DNA from: Eubacteriales bacterium
GTDB taxonomy: Bacteria > Bacillota > Clostridia > Peptostreptococcales > Anaerovoracaceae
Assembly (NCBI GenBank): GCA_028680875.1
Contig: JAQUJQ010000023.1
Span: 1 to 14,301 of the forward strand
Direction of reading: 5' to 3'
Length of the DNA: 14,301 nucleotides
In this document: in pieces, positions 7,816 through 14,301 of the stretch
How positions within the stretch are numbered: the first letter of the stretch is position 1
How the letters are laid out: each line of letters begins with the position of its first letter
Translations under genes and position numbers: made by a program
The notes under the pieces: model-generated
What the model saw: only the letters and a program-made list of their open reading frames with translations
Told to the model about the DNA's origin: nothing
The model's database searches: none

Positions 7816-9108
7816 CTATATTTTTACCCGTTTTTTACCTGTTAACAACACCTGCATCAACCCCCTCTTTTGCTCTTTCAACGCTGCCAATTTTTCTTTC
7901 TCTTTGCCGATTTCTTCATCGATTGCCGATAGAATATCAGCAATGGCGGTTTGTTCATCGATTGATGGGACGTTGATTCTTATTTTCCTAAAATTATTTT
8001 GTGATATAACGTAGCGTTGACCGCTACCGTCACACAAAGTCTTAGTTTGTTTATAGAACATATCCGTTTGAAAAGCATAGGCTCTAAATTTCAAGTCCCA
8101 ATCTTCATGCAACCTTAATCTTACCACATGATAACTATATACCACATCTGGCATATCTTCCATTGCAATAGCAGATATACCTATATCGTTAGGAACTTCA
8201 GAAGAAGGCGTGAAAAATATATCTCCTTTTTTCACAGAGCATTTTCCAATTTTGTCGGCTGATGCGGTAACCCGGTGATTGAATTCTTTTGAAAACAAAA
8301 AATCTCGACGATAAACATCTAGATAATTAAGTAGTCTAATTGGCAACTCTCCTTCAGTACTTTTCTTATCTACACCAGCAGAAGAAATTTCGCCGACTTC
8401 TCCTAACTTTACTGTTCTCCACTCCCCCTCAAACCCTTTCAACCTCTTTTTACCCGTAAGCAGTTGCTGCATGAGTCCGCGTTTGCGAGTTTCGAGTTTT
8501 TCTATCAGTTGGGTTTGTTTTTCAATGGCAGTATCCCAACAAGTTAGTATTTCGGCAATTTTTTGTTGCTCGGGTAGAGAAGGAAGAGGAATCTTATACT
8601 TAAATAAGTCATTTAGAGTTATACTTACTTGATTTGCATTTCCCTGTATAATTGTTTCTATGTGATATATATATCTTCTTGATTTTAACAAGGCGTATAA
8701 TATTTCATGCCTAATTTCTTTTGAACGTATCAACACTAGGTTTTGGTTCAGCAAACAGCTATTATATTTTGATTCAACCTTAATGGTTTTTCCAACCATT
8801 GAGTCATATAAAGGAGGTCTTGAGCCTACTGTTTGAATAATAATATCATTTGCAAATATCCGATAATCACAAAAATTAGAATATTCGCGTAAGTCAAGAT
8901 AAATACTCTCACCATCCTTTATCCCATTTGAATTTGTATCAGAAATTCTTATTATCCGAATACCCTCTTTTTTGTATTGTGAGTTCTTAAAAGCATAACC
9001 CTTTTTATAATTAACAATGCTTCCCAGTCTCTTCACCTCCCACTCTTGCGGAATAATCCCCAGAGGACTGTCTTTGTATCCTTGTGGTATGTGTTTATTC
9101 TGCTCCAT
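7816..9108 (-). CDS. hsdS: Type I restriction specificity subunit S, two TRDs
   Basis: HsdS chooses the bipartite target site for both the methylase and the nuclease. At 430 aa it has the complete architecture: TRD1 at about 20-175 (starts near IPQEWEVKRLG, ends at IPLPSLPEQQKIAEIL), a central helix at about 178-222, TRD2 at about 230-380 (ends at VPSIDEQTAIADIL), and a C-terminal helix at 383-426. The two helices end in near-identical segments, KRGLMQQLLTGKKRLK at 209-224 and KRGLMQVLLTGKKRVK at 414-429, which allow the ring-like pseudo-dimer and may also permit exchange of TRDs. The start overlaps the end of the fic gene by 14 nt. The first TIR gene follows after 4 nt. The specificity cannot be predicted from sequence alone. 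Confidence 0.96.
   Translation of the reverse strand: MEQNKHIPQGYKDSPLGIIPQEWEVKRLGSIVNYKKGYAFKNSQYKKEGIRIIRISDTNSNGIKDGESIYLDLREYSNFCDYRIFANDIIIQTVGSRPPLYDSMVGKTIKVESKYNSCLLNQNLVLIRSKEIRHEILYALLKSRRYIYHIETIIQGNANQVSITLNDLFKYKIPLPSLPEQQKIAEILTCWDTAIEKQTQLIEKLETRKRGLMQQLLTGKKRLKGFEGEWRTVKLGEVGEISSAGVDKKSTEGELPIRLLNYLDVYRRDFLFSKEFNHRVTASADKIGKCSVKKGDIFFTPSSEVPNDIGISAIAMEDMPDVVYSYHVVRLRLHEDWDLKFRAYAFQTDMFYKQTKTLCDGSGQRYVISQNNFRKIRINVPSIDEQTAIADILSAIDEEIGKEKEKLAALKEQKRGLMQVLLTGKKRVKI
7822..8484 (-). repeat. Two diverged direct repeats inside hsdS
   Basis: The stretches 8437-8484 and 7822-7869 encode the matching helix ends KRGLMQ(Q/V)LLTGKKR(L/V)K of the central and C-terminal conserved regions. 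They lie 615 nt apart in direct orientation and flank TRD2. Such repeats are normal in type I specificity genes and offer a place for homologous exchange of a TRD. The DNA has drifted more than the protein, for example GGTAAAAAG against GGTAAAAAA. Confidence 0.6.
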
Positions 9109-10477
9109 GAATAGCTGTCTCGATTTTTTCTAAGACTTCTGTTTTGTACTTGGAGACAATTTTTTCAACTTCTTTTTCAGAAGGATAGGTGTTGTAGCTA
9201 AACTGTTTATTACCTAAGGTGCTTATAGTATAGTATTCATCTCCAAGTGTAATGCTAAAACCTATAGTAAGAACGGATGGCAGAACTTTATATTCATCTT
9301 TTGGATACCTAAGAACATACATATAATATATACTTTTTATGTCAGATAACATCTCCGTTTTTTTATCCGTATTTGCATTTTTAATCCATTCTTCTATTTT
9401 CTCTATTTTAGATGCGTTCTTCCTGTCAGAGGTTTTAGAGAAGTGGGTTTCATCCCACTCTTGTTGATAAAAAATGTGTGCTGCGGACTTTAGGGTGTTT
9501 ACTATATTATCCCTAAGAGGAAGATATAACAATGAAAGAATATTTATTACCTTATCTGCTTTTGTTTGCGTTTTATTCTTTTTACTATCACGTTGTAGCT
9601 TCGCCTCTTTCTCTAATAGAGCGATTCGTTTAGCAAAATCATCCTCTTCTTCTATACTTTCGCCTTTAGCCGCTTTTATTGACATTTCTAATGCGTGCTT
9701 TGCAATACCTTCCATATATTCCAAAAATGGCTCGACCTGCTCTAATTGCGCATTGGCTCCGTCCGAGGGATTGAGCCCTACTTCAATATCGCATTTATGC
9801 AAGACATTAAGGTAGTTTTCTTTATCCTTACTCTGTACAATAACCATCGGATAGCCATACCGCATCAAGATGTAATTAACCAATAAGCGAGCAATTCGTC
9901 CGTTGCCATCTTCAAATGGGTGAATACGTATATAACGATAATGAAACAGAGTGGCGAGTTGAATCGGGCATAGCTCGCCTTTTGCTTCTTCTTCGTTGTA
10001 CCATTTCACTAAGTCAGTCATCAGAGCTGGTGTTTCTTCGGGAGAAGCATAATCGAACATTTCTCCGGTAGCTGTAATAACAGAATTTGGACGAGTTTTG
10101 TACTGTCCGACTTTCACCAGATAACGACCTCCATTTTTGCTCATTTTGTAAAAATCCTCCACAAGAATTGTCCGGTTAAGTTCGCGAATGAAATTTTCAG
10201 TCAACGGGCGTTCTTTGTCTTTGGCTTCTCGTTTTACCAACTCCAGCCCAACATTATGCGCCTTCATTTCTTCGTAGTCTCGCAACTTAGCATCTCCGGT
10301 CGTTTCTCCGAACATCAATAATAATTTGGTTTGACCATAAGTCAAGGTGTTTCCTTCTATATGATTGGAGTTGTAATTAAACTCTAACATAAACTTTTGA
10401 TCTAACCGCTTTTGATTTTCGAGAGAAAGCGGCTGCAACCCCGTCCACTCTTTATATAAGGTGTCTATCTTTTCCAT
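9095..10477 (-). CDS. Fic-domain protein with N-terminal inhibitory helix
   Basis: Fic enzymes usually transfer AMP from ATP to a hydroxyl of a target protein. This 460-aa protein has the full active-site motif HPFEDGNGRIAR at 186-197, with His186 as catalytic base, and Asp190 and Asn192 for metal and phosphate binding. An inhibitory motif of the (S/T)xxxE(G/N) type lies N-terminal to it (SNHIEGN, 37-43). This makes it a class II, self-inhibited Fic protein that is silent until Glu41 is displaced. The C-terminal 200 residues are charged and helical, with no domain I can name. It lies between hsdM (18 nt upstream) and hsdS (14-nt overlap). Fic genes in type I loci are common in Bacteroidales, but their target is not established; HsdM or HsdR is one possibility, and a toxin-like role on phage attack is another. 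Confidence 0.93.
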   Translation of the reverse strand: MEKIDTLYKEWTGLQPLSLENQKRLDQKFMLEFNYNSNHIEGNTLTYGQTKLLLMFGETTGDAKLRDYEEMKAHNVGLELVKREAKDKERPLTENFIRELNRTILVEDFYKMSKNGGRYLVKVGQYKTRPNSVITATGEMFDYASPEETPALMTDLVKWYNEEEAKGELCPIQLATLFHYRYIRIHPFEDGNGRIARLLVNYILMRYGYPMVIVQSKDKENYLNVLHKCDIEVGLNPSDGANAQLEQVEPFLEYMEGIAKHALEMSIKAAKGESIEEEDDFAKRIALLEKEAKLQRDSKKNKTQTKADKVINILSLLYLPLRDNIVNTLKSAAHIFYQQEWDETHFSKTSDRKNASKIEKIEEWIKNANTDKKTEMLSDIKSIYYMYVLRYPKDEYKVLPSVLTIGFSITLGDEYYTISTLGNKQFSYNTYPSEKEVEKIVSKYKTEVLEKIETAIHGAE

Positions 10478-10495
10478 CTTACTTTTGTTTTAAGG

Positions 10496-12025
10496 TTAAT
10501 ATCCTAATTCTTTTAAATACTCCTTCATTTTCGACTGTACTTTCTTCAATTCTTTTTCCAAGTCGTCTATCTCTTTTTGTACTGCAGGTATATCTATTTC
10601 TTCCTCCTCTTCAAATGTATCCACATAGCGAGGAATATTCAAGTTATAATCGTTTTCTTCTATTTCTGCAGGTGTCGCAACATAGGCATACTTGTCTTCT
10701 ACCACTCCTGCGGCTAATTTATTCTTTGCGAATTTATTATAAGTATCAACAATGTGAGATATATCCTCCTGCCGAAGCTTATTCTGATTTTTGCCGGGAG
10801 CAAACTCTTTGCTCGCATCAATAAACAACACATTATCCGTTTTCTTGCCTTTGTTAAAGATTACGATAGCCGCTGGAATACCTGTTCCGAAAAACAGATT
10901 GGATGGCAATCCTATAACGGCTTCCAATAAGTTTTCTTCGATTGTTTTTTGTCTAATTTTCCCTTCGCTCGACCCTCTGAAAAGCACACCGTGCGGTACA
11001 ACTACGCCAACCTTGCCCTTACCTTCGTATGCCACTTCCAACATGTGGCTGATAAATGCCCAATCGCCTTTGCTTTTTGGAGGAACACCTCGCCAGAAAC
11101 GGCTGTATTGATCGTGCTCTGCTTCATCCGCCCCCCATTTATCTAACGAAAAAGGAGGATTTGCCACAACAGTATCGAATTTCATGAGCTTGTCGCCTTC
11201 AAGCAGTTTCGGAGAGCGCAATGTGTCGCCCCAGCGAATAGTAGCATTGTCAAAACCGTGCAAAAACATATTCATCATAGCTAACGCCCAAGTGCTGCCA
11301 TTCAGCTCTTGTCCGTATAATGAAAAATTATCATTGCCAACTTCCTGTCCGGCTTTAATCAACAATGAGCCAGACCCACATGTCGGATCACATATCCGTG
11401 CTCCGGGGTTACTCTTAGTAAGTTTGGCAAGCAAAGATGAAACTTCTGCAGGGGTGAAGAAATCTCCAGCTTTTTTCCCAGCATCACTTGCGAAAGTGGA
11501 GACGAGGTACATATATGCATCACCAATCACATCATTATCTTCTAAGTGCGAAGGGTCGAAGTTTAATTTTTCATCGGAGAAATCGACCAACAAGTTTTTT
11601 AATCGGGTATTCTTATCTTTTGCATCCCCTAAGTTGCTGCTATTAAAATCTATATTGCGGAATATCCCGCTACCATCTTCGCTACTCATTTTTTCGCGAT
11701 TAGCTTCCTCTAAATTTGCCAAGCCTATATTTATCAGTTCTCCGATATTATTCTCGTTGCGGTGTTCATACAGATAGTCGAAAGAACTCTCTTCGGGAAC
11801 GTCAAATCGTTCACGCTTCATGGCTCTTGCCGCACGCTCTTTATCTCCCTCATATCGGGCTAAATATTCGTTGTATTTAGACTTGTGAATATCGCTCACG
11901 TATTTTATGAAAAGCATAGTCAATACATAGTCTTTGTATTGACTGGGGTCAATAACTCCCCTAAAGGTATCACATGCTTTCCAAACAATGCGATTAATAT
12001 CTAACTGTGTCGTCTTATTCTCCAT
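10496..12025 (-). CDS. hsdM: Type I restriction DNA methyltransferase subunit M
   Basis: HsdM methylates adenine at N6 in the host target site using S-adenosylmethionine, as an M2S complex. The 509-aa protein has a helical HsdM_N domain at about 8-150, then the N6-adenine methylase fold: GDFFTP at 187-192, SAM-binding motif I DPTCGSGSLL at 213-222, and catalytic motif IV NPPF at 289-292. The end (about 460-505) is a charged coiled coil (EEEEEIDIPAVQKEIDDLEK) that should contact HsdS. Length and motifs are normal, so it is likely active. It begins 6 nt after the single-TRD HsdS-like gene and is followed after 18 nt by fic. Confidence 0.97.
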   Translation of the reverse strand: MENKTTQLDINRIVWKACDTFRGVIDPSQYKDYVLTMLFIKYVSDIHKSKYNEYLARYEGDKERAARAMKRERFDVPEESSFDYLYEHRNENNIGELINIGLANLEEANREKMSSEDGSGIFRNIDFNSSNLGDAKDKNTRLKNLLVDFSDEKLNFDPSHLEDNDVIGDAYMYLVSTFASDAGKKAGDFFTPAEVSSLLAKLTKSNPGARICDPTCGSGSLLIKAGQEVGNDNFSLYGQELNGSTWALAMMNMFLHGFDNATIRWGDTLRSPKLLEGDKLMKFDTVVANPPFSLDKWGADEAEHDQYSRFWRGVPPKSKGDWAFISHMLEVAYEGKGKVGVVVPHGVLFRGSSEGKIRQKTIEENLLEAVIGLPSNLFFGTGIPAAIVIFNKGKKTDNVLFIDASKEFAPGKNQNKLRQEDISHIVDTYNKFAKNKLAAGVVEDKYAYVATPAEIEENDYNLNIPRYVDTFEEEEEIDIPAVQKEIDDLEKELKKVQSKMKEYLKELGY

Positions 12026-12031
12026 TATATA

Positions 12032-12592
12032 TTATTTTGTTATTTCAATCAATTGTTTCTGAACCAATTTGCTGCGCAAAGTTACGATACTTTGATAAAT
12101 TTGCTGTTCTTGCTGTTGCAGCCAATCCACTTCTACAACTTGTTTTTGAATATTTATCGGTGGAACATCCACTATATACTCTTCAATCAAAGCCTTGCTA
12201 ATAGAGGGAATGGAAGATCCGGCAGCATTAGCTTTGAAAAACGCGAGTGTGTCCTCTCTATTTAGAATCCAACATAAGTAATCCGGCATGACAAGATTGC
12301 AGTCTATGATTCGAATAACCAAAAAAGAAGAAGAAGCCACCGCCTTGCCCATTTCTTCCTTATACACAACTCCAAAGTTTGACATCCCCTTGGCGGCTAA
12401 AACAATATCACCATCCAATAGTAAATGACTCTCAGTCTTGGCATTCAATTCCAATATAGGCTTGGATAATACAAACGTATTCTCTACTCTACTAAAGTCT
12501 CCAACCTGCAAATAAAAAACACTTCCTCCCATAGCTTCTTTCATGTAAGCTCCAGAGCGTATAATTGCAATATCTTTTATTTTTATCCTCAT
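12032..12592 (-). CDS. Single-TRD HsdS-like protein (half specificity subunit)
   Basis: This is a 186-aa protein with one target-recognition-type domain (Methylase_S fold) followed by one helix. Visible hallmarks are KIKDIAIIRSGAYMK near the start, DGDIVLAAKG in the middle, and the TRD-ending segment GSSIPSISKALIEEYIVDVP, then a Gln-rich helix (DWLQQQEQQIYQSI). Two half subunits can dimerise into a working HsdS, or one could compete with the full HsdS for HsdM. Alternatively it is an unrelated DNA-binding regulator built from a TRD. It is the first gene of the operon, 6 nt before hsdM. I use the ATG at 12592. A GTG at 12613 would add 7 residues, but it lies 2 nt past the candidate -7 box, so it would probably fall outside the transcript. 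Confidence 0.8.
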   Translation of the reverse strand: MRIKIKDIAIIRSGAYMKEAMGGSVFYLQVGDFSRVENTFVLSKPILELNAKTESHLLLDGDIVLAAKGMSNFGVVYKEEMGKAVASSSFLVIRIIDCNLVMPDYLCWILNREDTLAFFKANAAGSSIPSISKALIEEYIVDVPPINIQKQVVEVDWLQQQEQQIYQSIVTLRSKLVQKQLIEITK

Positions 12593-12615
12593 AGATGCAT
12601 TTTGTAATTTCACTA

Positions 12616-12647
12616 CAAAGAAATAAACAATATTTCATACGCGCAAA
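12616..12647 (-). promoter_or_regulatory. Candidate Bacteroides-type promoter for the defence operon
   Basis: On the minus strand TTTG (12647-12644) is followed by a 20-nt spacer and TTTCTTTG (12623-12616). This fits the Bacteroides sigma-ABfr pattern TTTG, 19-21 nt, TAnnTTTG, with one mismatch in the -7 box. The start of transcription would be near 12606-12609, giving a leader of about 14-17 nt before the ATG at 12592. The pattern is short, so a chance match is possible. Confidence 0.45.
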
Positions 12648-12922
12648 TAAATCTTAGTAGAAAACCTACGAAATAAAACAATAAGGATGTTTTCGCTTAA
12701 AATCCCCAATGACAAATATCACCAACACCTTTGCATATTTTTCCCCTTTTACATTTTGTAAACACCTCTTCTGTGGAAAGAATAAATTAGACAACACTTT
12801 TATGGGAAATACTACCCGAAGTGGAACGTAGGTGTGGAGATTTCGCGTAAAACCGCTTGCGGCTTGGTGTTGACGTTTTATTCTTGGAATATACCTTTGT
12901 TTGCCAAATGAAAAGGAGTTCT
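12648..12922. other. Intergenic region between mobilization and defence genes
   Basis: No gene or RNA gene is visible. Besides the hairpin noted at 12850-12865, it holds a short perfect inverted repeat TTTACA-TTT-TGTAAA (12748-12762). An AACACCT direct repeat (12724-12730 and 12761-12767) lies around it. These could be regulator-binding sites for the operon. They are too short to assert, and no regulator gene is in the window. Confidence 0.35.
12850..12865 (-). terminator. Possible weak terminator after the mobilization genes
   Basis: On the minus strand AAGCCGCAAGCGGTTTTA can form a 6-bp stem with a CAAG loop, followed by a short T run. It lies about 58 nt past the relaxase stop. The short stem and T run make it a weak candidate. 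Confidence 0.35.
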
Positions 12923-13849
12923 TTAGCCTAACTTTCTTCCTCTCTTCTTTTTCTTGGGTTTCTTACGCAATGGAAATTCATCCTCTGGGTTGGGTTTGCC
13001 AACATCTGCAGCGGTGGGGAGTATAGAGAATAGAGAAGCCACACCATCAAGATTTATTGAATGATTTACTGACGTACTGTTTTGCTGTTGTATTGACGTA
13101 CAGACGTCAGATTCGGATATTTGCTTTCCGGCATCAATATTCATTTTCTTTTCCTCTGTAATGGAAATTTCTTTCTCTTGCATTTGCAATTTATCCTTTA
13201 TACTGCCGTTCTTCATTGTATTACAATAAACAAATGTTTCTTGCAAATCTCGTTGATAGCCGAAAAGCTTATCAAAACCAGTTTCTGCCTGCTGAAACAA
13301 GTTCGTTCTGTCGAAACCACCTTTGATTGCTCCTTTTTTGGTATTCTTGTGGTTGGTAAGCGGCGATAGCTTCTTTTTATTCGACTGGTCTTTCCGACTG
13401 ACAATCAGATGACAGTGCATATTCAACTCATTATCTGATCGGTTGCGGTCAAAATGGATTTTGCCGTAGAATTTTATATCTTCTGCGGATAATCCTTTAT
13501 TGAAGTTCTTAGCGTATTCAGGGATAAAGACTTCCCGAATATATCGCTTCATAGATGCAGCTTGCTCTTGTTCGGTGTTACCCATTGTTTTCAATTCCTT
13601 TTCTGAGGGGCTGACGTGGATAGCGTAGAATTTGGCATCGGTTTTCAACAATTGACCAATGTTACTGTCAATATCTTGAATGATATCGGCTTTATATAGA
13701 TTTTCTTCTGTCAGATTGAAGAAACCCTCTGTATAAATGCCCTTCTCCATACGTTCCAAATCCTCGTGTTCCAGATAATTAGCCAATTGACGGCAACCTC
13801 CGGCATTGTTGTATGTCCCTTTGGACGGTGGCGGGAAGTCTATATTCAT
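12923..13849 (-). CDS. Mobilization relaxase-like protein (BtgB/DUF5712 type)
   Basis: This 308-aa protein matches, from memory, the DUF5712 family that includes BtgB of the Bacteroides plasmid pBFTM10. Such proteins nick oriT so that an element can be moved by a co-resident conjugation apparatus. Relaxase-like features are KIHFDRNRSDNE at 130-141 and the HCH metal-site motif at 145-147 (LNMHCHLIVSRKD), giving a likely histidine triad His132, His145, His147. The candidate nicking tyrosine is among several early tyrosines (Tyr13, Tyr25, Tyr39). The C-terminus is a very basic tail (KKPKKKKRGRK) suited to DNA binding, preceded by a low-complexity linker at about 220-290. It starts 5 nt after the upstream small gene, so the two form one operon. 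It points to a mobilizable element carrying or flanking the defence operon. Confidence 0.85.
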   Translation of the reverse strand: MNIDFPPPSKGTYNNAGGCRQLANYLEHEDLERMEKGIYTEGFFNLTEENLYKADIIQDIDSNIGQLLKTDAKFYAIHVSPSEKELKTMGNTEQEQAASMKRYIREVFIPEYAKNFNKGLSAEDIKFYGKIHFDRNRSDNELNMHCHLIVSRKDQSNKKKLSPLTNHKNTKKGAIKGGFDRTNLFQQAETGFDKLFGYQRDLQETFVYCNTMKNGSIKDKLQMQEKEISITEEKKMNIDAGKQISESDVCTSIQQQNSTSVNHSINLDGVASLFSILPTAADVGKPNPEDEFPLRKKPKKKKRGRKLG

Positions 13850-13854
13850 GGATG

Positions 13855-14226
13855 TTATTCGTTTATTAGGTTGACGATTTCAGCTTTTAGATTCTCCTTT
13901 CGTTTCCCATCCATAACTCCACACACAGCCAGCTCAGAATAGAGACCAATCAGATTTAACAACTTCGTTGTACTGCGATCCAGACGCTGTTGCAATGATT
14001 TCGATAGTCGTTCTACGGATTGGGTATTTTCATCTAAAACCCGAGCCTGATTATTTATGACCTCTGTTTGTCTGCCGAAGTGTTCATCCAGTTTTTTAAG
14101 TACCTGAATTAGGATATTCTTTGAGCTTTTTGTTTCCTGATCCAGCTTTTCCGAAAGTGTTTTGGCAACCAAATCTGTATATATTAGTGTAAAAGTACCC
14201 CACATTTCAATCGAAAAGTATACCAC
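13855..14226 (-). CDS. Small mobilization accessory protein, 5' end possibly disrupted
   Basis: The open frame encodes 123 residues from a GTG at 14226. From about residue 20 it is a helical, charged protein (AKTLSEKLDQETKSSKNILI and a long coiled-coil-like stretch to about residue 90). It ends 5 nt before the relaxase gene, the usual place for a small relaxosome partner such as BtgA/MobC, though I cannot name the family. The first 15 or so residues (MVYFSIEMWGTF...) are unlike the rest and lie over two IS21-end-like repeats, and the GTG follows an in-frame stop. The true start may be the ATG at codon 8 (14205), or a now lost upstream start. The rest appears intact. Confidence 0.6.
   Translation of the reverse strand: MVYFSIEMWGTFTLIYTDLVAKTLSEKLDQETKSSKNILIQVLKKLDEHFGRQTEVINNQARVLDENTQSVERLSKSLQQRLDRSTTKLLNLIGLYSELAVCGVMDGKRKENLKAEIVNLINE
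14191..14226. repeat. Two 13-nt repeats resembling an IS21-family end
   Basis: AAAAGTACCCCAC (14191-14203) and AAAAGTATACCAC (14214-14226) match at 11 of 13 positions with a 23-nt period. Spaced short repeats of this style, which are transposase-binding sites, are typical of IS21-family termini. No istA or istB is in the window, so this may be a remnant end or a coincidence. It lies over the apparent 5' end of the small mobilization gene. Confidence 0.4.
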
Positions 14227-14257
14227 TTACAAACTTGAACGGAACAACTTCGTTCAT
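14207..14257 (-). pseudogene. Possible severed N-terminus of the mobilization gene
   Basis: A short frame with an ATG at 14257 reads MNEVVPFKFVSGILFD and stops inside the IS21-like repeats. It is in a different phase from the 123-aa frame that follows. It could be the original start of that gene, cut off by an insertion or deletion. It is too short to prove, and chance is a fair alternative. Confidence 0.25.
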
Positions 14258-14301
14258 AACGAATGATAAGTATGTATACAAAACAGGAGATTATAATTAG
14301 C

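Noticed and set aside
11184..11777. A 197-aa frame on the plus strand
   Set aside because: It lies wholly inside hsdM, whose motifs are unambiguous, and its peptide shows no domain pattern.
12593..12613. GTG start at 12613 for the half HsdS gene
   Set aside because: It would lie just 2 nt past the candidate -7 promoter box and adds residues unlike a usual HsdS start; the ATG at 12592 fits better.
13213..13404. A 63-aa minus-strand frame inside the relaxase gene
   Set aside because: It is an out-of-phase shadow of the relaxase coding sequence, with no features of its own.
1..14301. CRISPR array, tRNA or rRNA genes
   Set aside because: I saw no regularly spaced repeats of CRISPR type and no tRNA or rRNA signatures in the short intergenic regions.

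Overview
The window looks like accessory DNA from a gut-type Bacteroidales (Bacteroides, Phocaeicola or Parabacteroides). I infer this from three things: the AT-rich coding sequence with few clear Shine-Dalgarno sites, a Bacteroides-style promoter (TTTG, 20-nt spacer, TTTCTTTG), and a mobilization protein of the BtgB/DUF5712 type known from Bacteroides mobile elements. No housekeeping genes are present, and every gene I accept is on the minus strand, so transcription runs from high to low coordinates.

Right end (about 12,900-14,301): a two-gene mobilization module. A small helical protein gene (13855-14226) lies 5 nt upstream of a relaxase-like gene (12923-13849). The 5' end of the small gene looks disrupted. 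Two near-identical 13-nt repeats of the kind found at IS21-family ends lie across it, and a short open frame starts in another phase just upstream.

Centre and left (285-12,592): one long, tightly packed defence operon. Its order is a single-TRD HsdS-like protein, hsdM, a Fic-domain protein, a full two-TRD hsdS, three TIR-domain genes, hsdR, a YgjP-like zinc metallopeptidase and a small uncharacterised protein. Gaps are 2-32 nt and two joints overlap (fic/hsdS by 14 nt, hsdR/metallopeptidase by 1 nt as TAATG). A candidate promoter lies at 12616-12647, and a strong rho-independent terminator for leftward transcription lies at 17-50.

The most interesting part is the TIR cassette at 4680-7811. 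A small TIR protein (181 aa) is followed 4 nt later by a 657-aa protein with two TIR-like domains and a C-terminal SLOG-like domain. Two nt after that comes a 201-aa TIR-like protein of the MTH538/DUF1863 type, the fold used by Thoeris ThsB. I infer a Thoeris-like signalling system in which the small TIR proteins make an NAD-derived nucleotide that the SLOG domain senses. The effector domain would be TIR rather than the SIR2 of classical ThsA. The cassette sits between hsdS and hsdR, the slot that the anticodon nuclease prrC occupies in the Escherichia coli prr locus. This suggests a suicide back-up that complements, or is held in check by, the restriction enzyme. The coupling to restriction-modification is inference and is not shown by the sequence.
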